NCBI RefSeq assembly: GCF_900601905.1
Contig: NZ_UWFA01000416.1
Coordinates: forward strand, 682,001 to 746,000
Origin: Pseudomonas viridiflava
Lineage (GTDB): Bacteria > Pseudomonadota > Gammaproteobacteria > Pseudomonadales > Pseudomonadaceae
DNA: 64,000 nucleotides
Direction: 5' to 3'
The notes below the pieces were generated by a model. That model was not told the DNA's origin. It did no database searches and saw only the letters and a list, made by a program, of their open reading frames with translations. Shown in pieces: positions 9,269-18,205 of the stretch. Each line of letters starts with the position of its first letter. Position 1 is the first letter of the stretch. The translations under genes and the position numbers were made by a program.

Positions 9269-10665
9269 AGCCAACCCGCTTGTCCATGCAGTTGGGTCTG
9301 TCGGTCACGGCCATGAGTGCGGTGCTGGTACTGTTGATGGCGGCCGTTGCCTATGTCTGCATATCCCGCCAGCTGGACCTGCGTGCGCAAACCGGTCTGA
9401 ATGAAAAACTCGGGCAGATCGAACACAGCCTGGCCGAGGGCTCGTTATCGGTGGCGGACATTGTCCTGCAGCCCCATAACCTGCGCGATCAGATCATTGG
9501 CCATGACGATTTCAGCCTGACGATCTTTGACGCAGGCCAACCGGCAAAACGTCTGCTCCACTTGGGCAATGACGCAATCATCGAACAGTACACTGCCCCG
9601 CGTGGCTCGCCGACTGCGGACGGCGCGACAGACTTTCGCACAGCGACTTCCGCCGAGGGTTACCAGATTCTGATCGGCTCCCGGCCGATTCGCCTCCAGA
9701 ATGGCCAGCAAATCCTGCTGCTGCTTGCGCTGGATCGAAAAAGCGATGCCACGCTGCTCAATGCTTATGTCACCTCCATTCTGATCGCCCTGCCCTTGAT
9801 TCTGCTGCTGGTCGGCGGATGCGCGTGGTGGATCGTGCACAGCGGGTTGCGCCCCCTGCGCTCATTGCGCCGGGTCGCGGAGCGGATTTCCGCCCGGGAC
9901 CTTTCCCACCGCATGCACGTGACGGGGCTGCCGGACGAGCTGCTTGACGTGGCCCATGCGGTCAATTTCATGTTGCAGCGGCTCGACGGCGACGTTCAAC
10001 AACTGGCGCAGTTCTCGGACGATCTGGCACATGAGTTGCGCTCTCCCATGAACAATCTCATGGGCAAGGCCCAGGTCACGCTGTCGCGACCGCGTCCTCC
10101 CGAGGTGTACAAAAAGGTTCTCGAATCCTGCACCGAAGAACTGGAGCGTTTGTCGCTGATGGTCTCGCAAATGCTGTTTCTGGCCAGTGTGAACCAGCCG
10201 TCAGTCGCGCTTGCGTTCAGTGACATCGACCTTGAGGAAGAAGCGGCCAAGGTCGCTGAATTGTTCGCCTCATCAGCCGAAGAGAGAAATCTCGATGTGC
10301 AACTTTGCGGCACCGCGCACGTGCGCGGCGACCGATTGATGATCCAGCGTGCGGTGTCCAACCTGCTGTCCAATGCCATCCGCCACGGCGCGCCGGGCAG
10401 CACCATCACCATCGGCCTGGACGGCAACCCCGGGGCAGCGACTCTGACGGTGAGCAACAACGGCGAAGGCATCGAAGCCGAGCATCTGCCTCGTCTGTTT
10501 GATCGTTTCTACCGGGTGCATGCCAGCCGCTCCAGGCAACAGGGCGGCACTGGCCTGGGCCTGGCGATCGTTCGCTCGATCATGGACGTGCACCGGGGGC
10601 AGGTTCTGGTGGAAAGCCGGATCGGCCAAACCACGACGTTCAGCCTGGTGTTTCCAAAGTCGTAA
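9265..10665 (+). CDS. czcS: heavy-metal sensor histidine kinase
   Basis: This 466-residue membrane kinase has TM1 at about 12-33, a periplasmic sensor of about 135 residues, TM2 at about 170-190, a HAMP linker, the H-box with H256 (DDLAHELRSPMNN), and an ATPase domain with the N-box (LLSNAIRHG) and a GTGLGLAIV G-box. The architecture and the HELRSP box are those of the CusS/CzcS/CopS family of periplasmic metal sensors. It is translationally coupled to czcR. The metal sensed is inferred from the adjacent pump. Confidence 0.88.
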   Translation: MKPTRLSMQLGLSVTAMSAVLVLLMAAVAYVCISRQLDLRAQTGLNEKLGQIEHSLAEGSLSVADIVLQPHNLRDQIIGHDDFSLTIFDAGQPAKRLLHLGNDAIIEQYTAPRGSPTADGATDFRTATSAEGYQILIGSRPIRLQNGQQILLLLALDRKSDATLLNAYVTSILIALPLILLLVGGCAWWIVHSGLRPLRSLRRVAERISARDLSHRMHVTGLPDELLDVAHAVNFMLQRLDGDVQQLAQFSDDLAHELRSPMNNLMGKAQVTLSRPRPPEVYKKVLESCTEELERLSLMVSQMLFLASVNQPSVALAFSDIDLEEEAAKVAELFASSAEERNLDVQLCGTAHVRGDRLMIQRAVSNLLSNAIRHGAPGSTITIGLDGNPGAATLTVSNNGEGIEAEHLPRLFDRFYRVHASRSRQQGGTGLGLAIVRSIMDVHRGQVLVESRIGQTTTFSLVFPKS

Positions 10666-10731
10666 CGGCAGCTTCGGCAGTGTGGTGAAGAGGCCCACAT
10701 CAGGTGGACAGTATTGCGGCCAGACCGGCGA

Positions 10732-11811
10732 TCACTGCCCGGCCTTGACCTCTGCCCATACCCGAGACCGCAGCGCTTCAATCTCGGCGGGTATTTCGGT
10801 TTGCGGGAACAAGGTGCTCAAGGTATCGGCGTCGGGGTAGATGCCGATGTCATTGTGCACCGAGGCGTCCACCAGCCCTTCCGACTTTTCATTGCCGTTG
10901 GGGTAATGCAGGTAGTTGGAAATCCCACTGATGACTTTTGGGTCCAGCAGGTAGTTCATGAAGGCGTAAGCGGCTTTCTCGTTCGGCGCGTCAACTGGCA
11001 TGGCGACCATGTCGAACCAGATCGGCGCGCCTTCTCTGGGGGCGATATAGCGAATGACTTCGCCCTTGCCGGCGTCCTGCGCCTTGTGTTGCGCCAGCAT
11101 GATGTCGCCCGAATAACCCACCGCCACGCAAATCTTGCCGCTGGCCAGGTCAGCGCTGTAATCGCTGGTATTGAAGCTCTTGACATAGGGCTGAATCGCC
11201 CGCAGCGCTGCCTTGGCGCTGGTGTAGTCCTGCGCTTGCGTGCTGTTGGGCGGCAGGCTCAGGTAATTCAGGGCAATGGGCATCAGGTCCGCTGCGCTGT
11301 CGAGGACCGCCACACCACATTGCGCCAGTTTCTTGATGTTTTCCGGCTTGAAGATCAGATCCCAGGAATCGAGCGCAACGTCTTTGCCCAATATCGCTTT
11401 GACCTTGGCGGCGTTGTAGCCAATGCCGGTAGTGCCCCACAGATAGGGAAACGCGTGCTCGTTGCCCGGATCAGCCAAAGCCAGTGTCTGCAAAAGGATT
11501 GGATTGAGGTATTTCCAGTTCGGCAACTGGCTTCTATCGAGCTTTTTCAAGTCTGCGCGCCGCACCTGCCGGGCCACGAAATGACTCGACGGCACCACGA
11601 TGTCGTAGCCCGAACCCCGCGCCTTGAGTTTTTCGTCGAGCACCGGGTTGCTGTCGTAAGTGTCGTAGGTGGCAGCAATGCCGGTATCTTTCTTGAAATT
11701 GCTCAGGGTGTCCGGCGCGAAATAATCCGACCAGTTATAGATTTTCACGGTCTGCGCGGCCTGACTCATTGACGCAACCAACATGAGCGGAAGGAAGGCG
11801 GTACGGATCAT
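10732..11811 (-). CDS. periplasmic polyamine-type substrate-binding protein (PotF/SpuD family), orphan
   Basis: This 359-residue binding protein has a cleavable signal peptide (MIRTAFLPLMLVASMSQA) followed by the PotF/SpuD-type start QTVKIYNWSDYFAPDTLSNF. Other family features are YDSNPVLDEKL, VVPSSHF and WGTTGIGYNA. Family members capture putrescine, spermidine or related amines for an ABC importer. The start at 11811 has AAGGAT eight bases upstream; the longer frame would hide the signal peptide. No ABC permease or ATPase lies nearby, so it must work with a transporter elsewhere or act as a sensor component. Confidence 0.85.
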   Translation of the reverse strand: MIRTAFLPLMLVASMSQAAQTVKIYNWSDYFAPDTLSNFKKDTGIAATYDTYDSNPVLDEKLKARGSGYDIVVPSSHFVARQVRRADLKKLDRSQLPNWKYLNPILLQTLALADPGNEHAFPYLWGTTGIGYNAAKVKAILGKDVALDSWDLIFKPENIKKLAQCGVAVLDSAADLMPIALNYLSLPPNSTQAQDYTSAKAALRAIQPYVKSFNTSDYSADLASGKICVAVGYSGDIMLAQHKAQDAGKGEVIRYIAPREGAPIWFDMVAMPVDAPNEKAAYAFMNYLLDPKVISGISNYLHYPNGNEKSEGLVDASVHNDIGIYPDADTLSTLFPQTEIPAEIEALRSRVWAEVKAGQ

Positions 11812-11910
11812 TCGTGAAATCCTTGCTCGGTTGAAGGCTCGATTCAACCATCGAGCGGCGCGGTCTGCGACGATCCTAACCGATTGCCCTGGGGTTGGCT
11901 AACCCCTCCC

Positions 11911-12882
11911 TCAGCTACCCGGCGGCGCTCGATCCGCGGGTTGGGCGTTCGTTACCACGGTCAGCCAGGGCAGCTGATAGATGCGCACCGGCTGAGTACG
12001 CGACAGCACGCTGAGCATGCCGGGCACATCATCGAGATTGAAGACGCCGCTCACCGCAGTGTCCGGCAGACTGCCCGCCACCACCAGTGAGCCAGGCAGG
12101 TAACGTTCAATATCGGCGAACACGTCAGACAGCGGTCGGCGATTGAAGATCAGCTTGCCACGCTGCCAGGCGGAAGCGCCATTGATGTCCAGGGTCTGGG
12201 GCGCGGACGGTGGTGAGCCGTTTTCAAAGTCAAGTTGCCGAGCAACCCCGAGCGGCACCGCCTGCCCCGCCGAAGACACCTTGACCTCGCCTTCGGTCAC
12301 CCCTACGCGCACCCGCTGGTTCTGCAGGTCCACATCAAAGCGGGTGCCGACGGCCTGAACACTGCCGCCTGCCGCCTGGACCACAAACGGCCGCGCCGGG
12401 TCCTTGCTGACCTCAAACAGCGCTTCGCCTTTAAGCAGGCTGATCTCGCGCCGCCCGGCACTGTAATGCACCGACAATGCCGTGGCGCTGTTCAGCCAGA
12501 CCTGACTGCCATCCTCCAGATCGACCCGCGTGCGCTCGCCGACCGCAGTGGAGTGGTCGGCGAAGTACACCTGCACGGGGTCGCTCAGACCGGTAACAGC
12601 CAACGCAGCGAGCCCGGCCGCCAGCGCCACCCAGCGCATGGAGCGCCGTTTCGCCACCGCAGGCGGCACGAACAGCGCAGCGCTGCGGGTTTGCGGCAAG
12701 ACCCGCCACATCTGTTCGGCCAGCGCCGCCGCAGCCTCATGGGCCGGGCTCTGCAGACGCCAGCGGGCAAACGCTGCGCGGTCCGATTCACTGGCGTTGC
12801 CCGAGGTCAGATGCACCCATTGCTCGATGGCCTGATCTTCCAGCGCAAGGCTGGACACTCGGTGGTCTGTAGGCTCGGTCAT
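11911..12882 (-). CDS. FecR-family anti-sigma / sigma regulator
   Basis: This protein of about 323 residues has the FecR layout: a cytosolic N-terminal domain with the conserved AIEQWVHLTSG..SESDRAAFARWR segment, one transmembrane helix near residues 84-99, and a periplasmic FecR domain (GERTRVDLEDGSQVWLNSATALSV). It relays siderophore binding at the outer-membrane receptor to the ECF sigma factor encoded just upstream (48 bases between the genes). The ATG at 12882 is preferred over a TTG two codons earlier. Partners are the sigma factor and the STN-containing receptor at 13808. Confidence 0.9.
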   Translation of the reverse strand: MTEPTDHRVSSLALEDQAIEQWVHLTSGNASESDRAAFARWRLQSPAHEAAAALAEQMWRVLPQTRSAALFVPPAVAKRRSMRWVALAAGLAALAVTGLSDPVQVYFADHSTAVGERTRVDLEDGSQVWLNSATALSVHYSAGRREISLLKGEALFEVSKDPARPFVVQAAGGSVQAVGTRFDVDLQNQRVRVGVTEGEVKVSSAGQAVPLGVARQLDFENGSPPSAPQTLDINGASAWQRGKLIFNRRPLSDVFADIERYLPGSLVVAGSLPDTAVSGVFNLDDVPGMLSVLSRTQPVRIYQLPWLTVVTNAQPADRAPPGS

Positions 12883-12930
12883 GGGCAAGGACTCAATGCG
12901 GCAGCCAGAAGAAAGTGCGGGACGCTCATT

Positions 12931-13452
12931 CTAAATGCACTCCGACTGGCGTAGCCAATCCCGACAGCTACGCATGGCTTGCACAATGTATTTGCCCACC
13001 GTACTTTCCGAAACGCCGAGGCGCAGGGCGATCTGCGCGTGGGTCATGCCTTCCAGACGGTTGAGCAGCAAGGCCAGCCGTGCATTGCTGGGCAGCAGAT
13101 GCAGCGCCTCATCTAGCTTTTCAATGGCTTCGGCGGCCAGAAACAGGCGCTCCGGCGAAGCCATAGGATCGCAGACTTCCTCACCCAGCGCGGCATCGGC
13201 CTGCCGGGCGCAATGGCGCTGATCCTGGCGCAGACGATCAATGGCCAGGTTGCCCGCGACTCTGAACACAAACGCTCGGGGTTCAAGAATCTGCGCCGTG
13301 TCAGACAGTCCGGCCAGGCGCACATAGGTGTCCTGAGCCACGTCCGCTGCCTTTTCCACATTCCCCAAGCGTCGCGCAAGAAAGGCCAGCAGGTCGGCGT
13401 AATGCTCCTGAAAGACCGTCAGCAAATGATTGGAGTTGGGTGAAACAGACAT
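12931..13452 (-). CDS. ECF sigma factor, FecI (iron-starvation) type
   Basis: This 173-residue protein has sigma region 2 (HYADLLAFLARRLGNVEKAADVAQDTYVRL) and region 4 (LEGMTHAQIALRLGVSESTVGKYIVQAMRSC), typical of FecI, FpvI and PvdS-group factors. It should direct RNA polymerase to the receptor gene at 13808 once released by its FecR partner. The ATG at 13452 gives the family start MSVSPNSN; the upstream extension is not supported. A good Fur box lies 45 bases upstream, so expression is expected only in low iron. Confidence 0.9.
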   Translation of the reverse strand: MSVSPNSNHLLTVFQEHYADLLAFLARRLGNVEKAADVAQDTYVRLAGLSDTAQILEPRAFVFRVAGNLAIDRLRQDQRHCARQADAALGEEVCDPMASPERLFLAAEAIEKLDEALHLLPSNARLALLLNRLEGMTHAQIALRLGVSESTVGKYIVQAMRSCRDWLRQSECI

Positions 13453-13497
13453 GCGTACTGCCCCGGCGGCTGAGGCGCGCATCCTATCTCAATTGAG

Positions 13498-13516
13498 AAC
13501 AGTTATCATCATTATC
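13498..13516 (-). promoter_or_regulatory. Fur box at the ECF sigma factor promoter
   Basis: On the minus strand the site reads GATAATGATGATAACTGTT, which matches 14 of 19 positions of the consensus GATAATGATAATCATTATC. It lies 45 bases upstream of the sigma factor ATG. Fe-Fur should repress the sigma/FecR pair in iron-replete cells. Confidence 0.75.
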
Positions 13517-13555
13517 CTTAAATCCGTTCGCCTTAGCTGCGGTTGATCAAATCGG

Positions 13556-13645
13556 TGAGAGCAAGCTTGCTTGCGAAGGCAATACGTCAGCCCAGGAAGA
13601 TGTTCAGGCTGCTCCGGCCTCTTCGCGAGCAAGCTCGGCTCCCAC
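13556..13645. repeat. REP doublet (REPIN-like inverted pair)
   Basis: Two Pseudomonas REP-like units face each other: GAGAGCAAGCTTGCTTGCGAAG on the left and its inverted relative TTCGCGAGCAAGCTCGGCTC on the right, about 45 bases apart. It occupies the space between the sigma factor promoter and the receptor promoter. Similar units occur at 49843 and 57438. Confidence 0.7.
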
Positions 13646-13753
13646 GTGTTCACTCCTCGCAGCTGAAGCCGCGCTTGCGAGAGCAAAGGAACGGAAAAAT
13701 ATTTCAACATTTGATGGCAAGGTTGCCGGTGATGATTCGTCGTTGGTGGGAGC

Positions 13754-13772
13754 GCGAATAATTCTCATGTCG
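13754..13772 (+). promoter_or_regulatory. weak Fur-box-like site before the TonB receptor
   Basis: GCGAATAATTCTCATGTCG has the AATAATTCTCAT core seen in many Fur sites but matches only about 10 of 19 consensus positions. It lies 36 bases before the receptor ATG. Receptor genes of this type may be read only by their ECF sigma factor, so a direct Fur site is uncertain. Confidence 0.35.
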
Positions 13773-13807
13773 ACTCACCACCTACATTCGAAAGACGGAC
13801 GATTTAA

Positions 13808-16267
13808 ATGCAGGCACCTTCCAAGTTCTTTACTCCCCGCAAAGGTCAGACCCTGACCCTGACCTTGATGCTGACCCTGGGCAGTGGTCTGCCTCTGGCC
13901 TCATTGATGGCGCACGCCGCAGGGGGGGCGACTCAGGTGAATCTGCAACTGGCCGAGCAGTCGCTGGATCAAGCCCTGACCCAACTGGCCGATCAGGCCA
14001 ACGTGCGGCTGATCTTCAATTCCGCCGACGTCGGCGTGATGCGCGCGCCTGCCCTGCACGGCCAATACACCCTGCGTCAGGCCATGGATAACCTGCTGCA
14101 AGGCAGTGGCTTTACCTGGCGCATGCTCGACGAGCGCACCGTGGTGCTGGAAAAACTGCCGGTCTCCGGCGATTCAGCCATGGTACTGGGTGCCACCAAC
14201 GTCAATGCGGCCGGCAACCTGCTGGGCGCCACTACCGATGGCACCGGGTCTTACACCACCGGGATGAGCGCGACCGCCTCCAGGCTCAACCTCAGCCTGC
14301 GCGAAACCCCGCAGACCGTCAGCGTGGTAACCCGGCAGTTGATGGACGACAAAAAACTCACCAGCCTGGACAAAGTGCTGGAGCAAACGCCGGGGATTAC
14401 CTTTCAGTACCGCAACTTCGGCGGCCATGTGTACACCTCCCGCGGCTTCTCGCTGCTGGCTGAAAGCTTTCTGATTGATGGCGTACCGGGCCAGGGTTAC
14501 CAGATCACTGGCTGGATGAAACCCGATACCGCAATCTACGACCGCGTCGAGGTGCTGCGCGGTGCATCCGGGCTGCTGGTGGGGGCCGGAGAACCCGGCG
14601 GCGCCGTCAATCTGGTGCGCAAGCGGCCGACGCTGGAAAACAAGCTGTCGGTCCAGGCCAGCGCCGGTTCCTGGGATCGCTACCGGATGGACCTGGATGC
14701 CAGCGGCAAGCTCAACGATTCGGGCAGCGTGCGCGGGCGCATGGTCACGGCTTACGAAGATAACGGCTCGTACATTGATCAACGCGACAGCCGCACGCCG
14801 CTGCTGTACGGGATTGTCGAAGCCGACCTGAATGACGACACCACGGTCAGCCTGAGCCTGCGCCACCAGGAAAACGTCATCAACGGCTATTCGATTTACG
14901 GCCTGCCGCGTTACAGCAATGGCAACGCGCTGGACATTTCCCGCTCCACCTCGCTGGTGCAGGACTGGAACCGGCATGAAAGCGACAGCAGCGAAGTGTT
15001 TGCCGAAGTCGAGCATCGCTTCAATGACAACTGGGTCAGTACCACCTCGGCCACCTATTCCGAAGGCGGCTTTGACCAGCAGATCGCTTACGCCCGCCGT
15101 GCGATCAGCCCCGTGACCAACAGCGGCTCGGTGTTTCAGAACACCTTGTTTCGTCGCGATGAAGTGGCGAGCACCGGGCTCGATAGCCACGTCAATGGCA
15201 ACTTCGATGCGTTCGGCCTGACCCATGAAGTGACCGTTGGCGCGACTTGGTCCCGCCAGGAAGCCAACACCCGGCAGGTGCAAGTCTCGGCGGGCAACCT
15301 GCCGGTGAATATTTTCGACGTTGACCACCACGCTTTTGCCAAACCGGCACGACCGGCCTGGGCGACGGACATCGACATGACCGAGGAGCGCTCCGGCCTG
15401 TACGCAAACTCCCGGCTGCGCCTGAGCGAGCCGTTGAGCCTGGTGCTCGGCGGCCGCGCCAGCTGGTATGACTACACCTACGACATCAAGCGTGGCGCGG
15501 CCCTGCCGTATGAGTCCAAGGTCACGCGTAAGGTCACGCCCTACGCGGGCCTGATCTACGACATCAATGACAATTGGTCCTGGTACACCAGCTACGCGGA
15601 GATCTTCAACGCTCAGGGCAACTACGTCGATACCAGTGGCTCGCCGCTGTCGCCGTCTTCGGGCGACAACTACGAAACCGGCGTCAAAGGCGCACTGTTC
15701 AATAACCGCCTGAACCTGTCGATGGCGCTTTTTTACATCAAGCAGACCAACGTCGCGCTGGTTGATCTGGCTAACACCAACTGCACCACCAATGACTCCG
15801 AAGGCACCTGCTATACCAATGGCACCATCAAACGCAGCAAAGGCGTCGACATTGAAGCCAGCGGCGAGCTGGCCCCCGGCTGGCAGGTATTTGGTGGCTA
15901 TACCTTCAATCTGCTGCGCAATAACACCAAAGACGTTGAAGTGGCCTACGAAACGCCCAAGCACCTGCTGCGCCTGCAAACCAGCTACACCCTGCCAGGT
16001 GCCTGGAATCGCCTGACCGTGGGCGGCGGCGTGTCGGCGCAATCGCGCTATGAAGCCTCGTCGACCACCGGACTGGATTTCGGCAGTCAGGGCTATGCCA
16101 TCTGGGATGCTCGCGCCAGCTGGCAACTGGATGAACACTGGAAAGTCTCGGTCAATGCCGAAAACCTGTTCGACCGCCGCTACTACAGCACGGCCGTGGC
16201 GACAGACCGTTCGAACCTGTTTGGCGAACCGCGCAACTTCATGCTGACCTTGCGCGGTGATTTCTGA
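13808..16267 (+). CDS. TonB-dependent siderophore receptor with STN signalling domain
   Basis: This 819-residue outer-membrane receptor has a signal peptide (to about residue 37), then a secretin/TonB N-terminal (STN) signalling domain at about 44-116 with LAEQSLDQALTQLADQANV. A TonB plug starts near SATASRLNLSLRETPQTVSVV, and a 22-strand barrel ends in the C-terminal aromatic F. The STN domain touches the FecR protein in the periplasm, so this is a transducer as well as a transporter. It forms one cassette with the upstream sigma and anti-sigma genes and the downstream PepSY gene. The ferri-siderophore is unknown; the sequence is of the FoxA/FiuA/FpvA type. Confidence 0.92.
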   Translation: MQAPSKFFTPRKGQTLTLTLMLTLGSGLPLASLMAHAAGGATQVNLQLAEQSLDQALTQLADQANVRLIFNSADVGVMRAPALHGQYTLRQAMDNLLQGSGFTWRMLDERTVVLEKLPVSGDSAMVLGATNVNAAGNLLGATTDGTGSYTTGMSATASRLNLSLRETPQTVSVVTRQLMDDKKLTSLDKVLEQTPGITFQYRNFGGHVYTSRGFSLLAESFLIDGVPGQGYQITGWMKPDTAIYDRVEVLRGASGLLVGAGEPGGAVNLVRKRPTLENKLSVQASAGSWDRYRMDLDASGKLNDSGSVRGRMVTAYEDNGSYIDQRDSRTPLLYGIVEADLNDDTTVSLSLRHQENVINGYSIYGLPRYSNGNALDISRSTSLVQDWNRHESDSSEVFAEVEHRFNDNWVSTTSATYSEGGFDQQIAYARRAISPVTNSGSVFQNTLFRRDEVASTGLDSHVNGNFDAFGLTHEVTVGATWSRQEANTRQVQVSAGNLPVNIFDVDHHAFAKPARPAWATDIDMTEERSGLYANSRLRLSEPLSLVLGGRASWYDYTYDIKRGAALPYESKVTRKVTPYAGLIYDINDNWSWYTSYAEIFNAQGNYVDTSGSPLSPSSGDNYETGVKGALFNNRLNLSMALFYIKQTNVALVDLANTNCTTNDSEGTCYTNGTIKRSKGVDIEASGELAPGWQVFGGYTFNLLRNNTKDVEVAYETPKHLLRLQTSYTLPGAWNRLTVGGGVSAQSRYEASSTTGLDFGSQGYAIWDARASWQLDEHWKVSVNAENLFDRRYYSTAVATDRSNLFGEPRNFMLTLRGDF

Positions 16268-17912
16268 TCGTCGAATTCATCGAAAGCGCGCTCCGTTGAA
16301 CAGCAATCTGCGCCAGTCCATGACCTGGCTGCACACCTGGTGCGGGCTGGTCTGTGGCTGGCTGCTGTGCGTGATTTTCCTGACCGGCTCGTTGAGTGTC
16401 TTTCGCGAGCCGATCACCCGCTGGATGCAGGCGCAACCGCTGCCCGTTACCGCTGCAGCGACGGTTGCCAGCGACGGCCAGCGCGCGGCCAGTCATGCCG
16501 AACACTACCTGCGAGAGCACGCGGGCGGCGCGCGGTTCTGGCGCGTGCAACTGCCGCAGCATACCGATGAGGCTATCGGGCTGGTCTGGCGAGATGCGAG
16601 CGGAACGCGTCAGGTTTCACTCACAGCCGACAGCGGCCTGCCATTACCCGAAGGGTTGTTGCGCAAGACCGAAGGAGGACGGCATTTCATGTCCTTCCAC
16701 TACATGCTGCACTTGCCGGTGCTGGGTTTCTGGCTGGTGGGCTGGCTGACCATGGGCTTGCTGGTGGCGTTGGTTTGCGGGGTGATCATCCACCGCCGGA
16801 TCTTCCTCGACTTCTTCACCTTCCGCCCCGGCCGTGGGCCACGCGCCTGGCTGGATGCGCACAATGCGACAGCGGTGATCAGCCTGCCTTTTCTGCTGAT
16901 GATTGCCTTCACCGGTCTGGCGATCTTTTACACCAGCTATATGCCCTGGCCGTTGCAGGTGGTTTACGGTTCCGACCCCAAGGCCTACAGCCGATTCGAA
17001 TCCGAACTGTCGGATAAACCGCCACTCACCGCGCAGCGCGAGCCCGTCGGCGATGCCCGCGCTGCCGCGCCCTGGTCACAGCTGCTGAAGCAGGCGCAGA
17101 CACTCACCGGGCAACATGCGCAGATGCTGTTGATTCAAAACCCCGGCACCCCAGGCATGACGGTACGGGTAATGGGCCAAGCGCAGATTTCGCCCGCGCC
17201 CGCGACCCTGTTCACGCCCCAGGCCAGCGCGCTGTTCGACGCAACCGGCGCGTTGTTGCAGGTGCAGCGCCCCAACCCAGAGACCCTGTCGGCGGGTGAT
17301 CAAGTGTACGGCGTGCTCAAGTCCCTGCATTTTGCCGACTTCGGCGGCTGGAGCATGAAGTGGCTGTACTTCATCAGCGGTCTGCTGGGCATGCTGATGA
17401 TGGCGGCAGGCACCCTGCTGTTTTCCATCAAGCGTCGAATCAAAAGCCAGCGCGAATTTGGTGCGGCCACTGCGAGCATCTATCGAGGTATCGAGGCCTT
17501 AAATATCGCGTGCATCGTCGGCATCGGCATCGCGTGCATCGCCTATTTCTACGCCAATCGCCTGCTGCCGGTTGAGCTGCAAGCACGAGCGCAGTGGGAG
17601 ATCCGCAGTTTTCTGCTGATCTGGCTGGCCACCTTGCTGCATGCCCTGTGCCGACCCACCGGCAAGGCCTGGACCGAGCAACTCGGGCTGGCGGCCTTGC
17701 TGTGTCTGGGCCTGCCACTGATCAACCGCTTGACCAACGGCCAGGACATCAGTCGCTATCTCGCTGCCGGGGACTGGCAACGGGCGAGTGTAGAGGCGGT
17801 GTCGATCGTCTGCGGTTTGCTGCTGATGGCGCTGCTGCTCAGGCTCCGTCGGCGCCAGTCAGTCGGCAGACCAACCGAGCTGCCGGGCCGGTCGGCAGGA
17901 GGTGCGAGATGA
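16257..17912 (+). CDS. PepSY-associated TM protein (PiuB-like), iron-uptake linked
   Basis: This inner-membrane protein of up to 551 residues has a first helix in the signature WLHTWCGLVCGWLLCVIFLTGSLSVF, a periplasmic PepSY-type domain, further helices around HYMLHLPVLGFWLVGW and LKSLHFADFGGWSMKWLYFISGLLGMLMMAAG, and a C-terminal helical bundle. Conserved histidines in the helices recall PiuB and the ferrisiderophore-reducing FsrB/PepSY group, which may reduce iron siderophores at the inner membrane. The GTG start overlaps the end of the receptor gene; a TTG at 16296 is an alternative. It is co-transcribed with the receptor and the DUF3649 gene. Confidence 0.82.
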   Translation: MISDRRIHRKRAPLNSNLRQSMTWLHTWCGLVCGWLLCVIFLTGSLSVFREPITRWMQAQPLPVTAAATVASDGQRAASHAEHYLREHAGGARFWRVQLPQHTDEAIGLVWRDASGTRQVSLTADSGLPLPEGLLRKTEGGRHFMSFHYMLHLPVLGFWLVGWLTMGLLVALVCGVIIHRRIFLDFFTFRPGRGPRAWLDAHNATAVISLPFLLMIAFTGLAIFYTSYMPWPLQVVYGSDPKAYSRFESELSDKPPLTAQREPVGDARAAAPWSQLLKQAQTLTGQHAQMLLIQNPGTPGMTVRVMGQAQISPAPATLFTPQASALFDATGALLQVQRPNPETLSAGDQVYGVLKSLHFADFGGWSMKWLYFISGLLGMLMMAAGTLLFSIKRRIKSQREFGAATASIYRGIEALNIACIVGIGIACIAYFYANRLLPVELQARAQWEIRSFLLIWLATLLHALCRPTGKAWTEQLGLAALLCLGLPLINRLTNGQDISRYLAAGDWQRASVEAVSIVCGLLLMALLLRLRRRQSVGRPTELPGRSAGGAR

Positions 17913-18205
17913 GCAAAGCGCCTCAACGCTGGTCGACTCTCAGTCGGGTGCTGGCCGCTTCCTTCGGCAGCTATGGCGTGTGCTCGTTGGCAATGTCACT
18001 GCTGGCATTGCTACTGTCCAGATCACTGGGCAGCCCTCCTGCCGAAAGCGTGATGACCGCCACCCTGCTCGGTCTTGTGCTCTGCCCGTTGTTGGTAATC
18101 GCCGTGTTCATCAGCCGCTCCGCTGTGCGAGCCTGGCTGGGCCTGGGGCTCAGCGCCCTGCTACTGACTGCGGCAATCACGCTGCTCGGCCCGCCCGGGA
18201 TGTGA
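17909..18205 (+). CDS. DUF3649 small membrane protein
   Basis: This 98-residue, three-helix inner-membrane protein (SFGSYGVCSLAMSLLALLLS, VMTATLLGLVLCPLLVIAVF, AWLGLGLSALLLTAAITLL) is of the DUF3649 family, which recurs next to PepSY proteins and TonB receptors. The ATG overlaps the stop of the PepSY gene and has AGGAGGTG upstream, so it is coupled to it. The role is unknown but iron-linked by context. Its 3' part is antisense to the tail of the convergent DUF1850 frame. The DUF3325 gene that often follows this family is not seen. Confidence 0.8.
   Translation: MSKAPQRWSTLSRVLAASFGSYGVCSLAMSLLALLLSRSLGSPPAESVMTATLLGLVLCPLLVIAVFISRSAVRAWLGLGLSALLLTAAITLLGPPGM

Noticed and set aside
10714..11772. 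352-codon frame antisense to the polyamine-binding protein
   Set aside because: The opposite strand has a signal peptide and full family sequence.
14174..16138. 654-codon open frame antisense to the first TonB receptor
   Set aside because: It mirrors the receptor's codons, has no domain features or ribosome binding site, and such frames are common opposite GC-rich genes.
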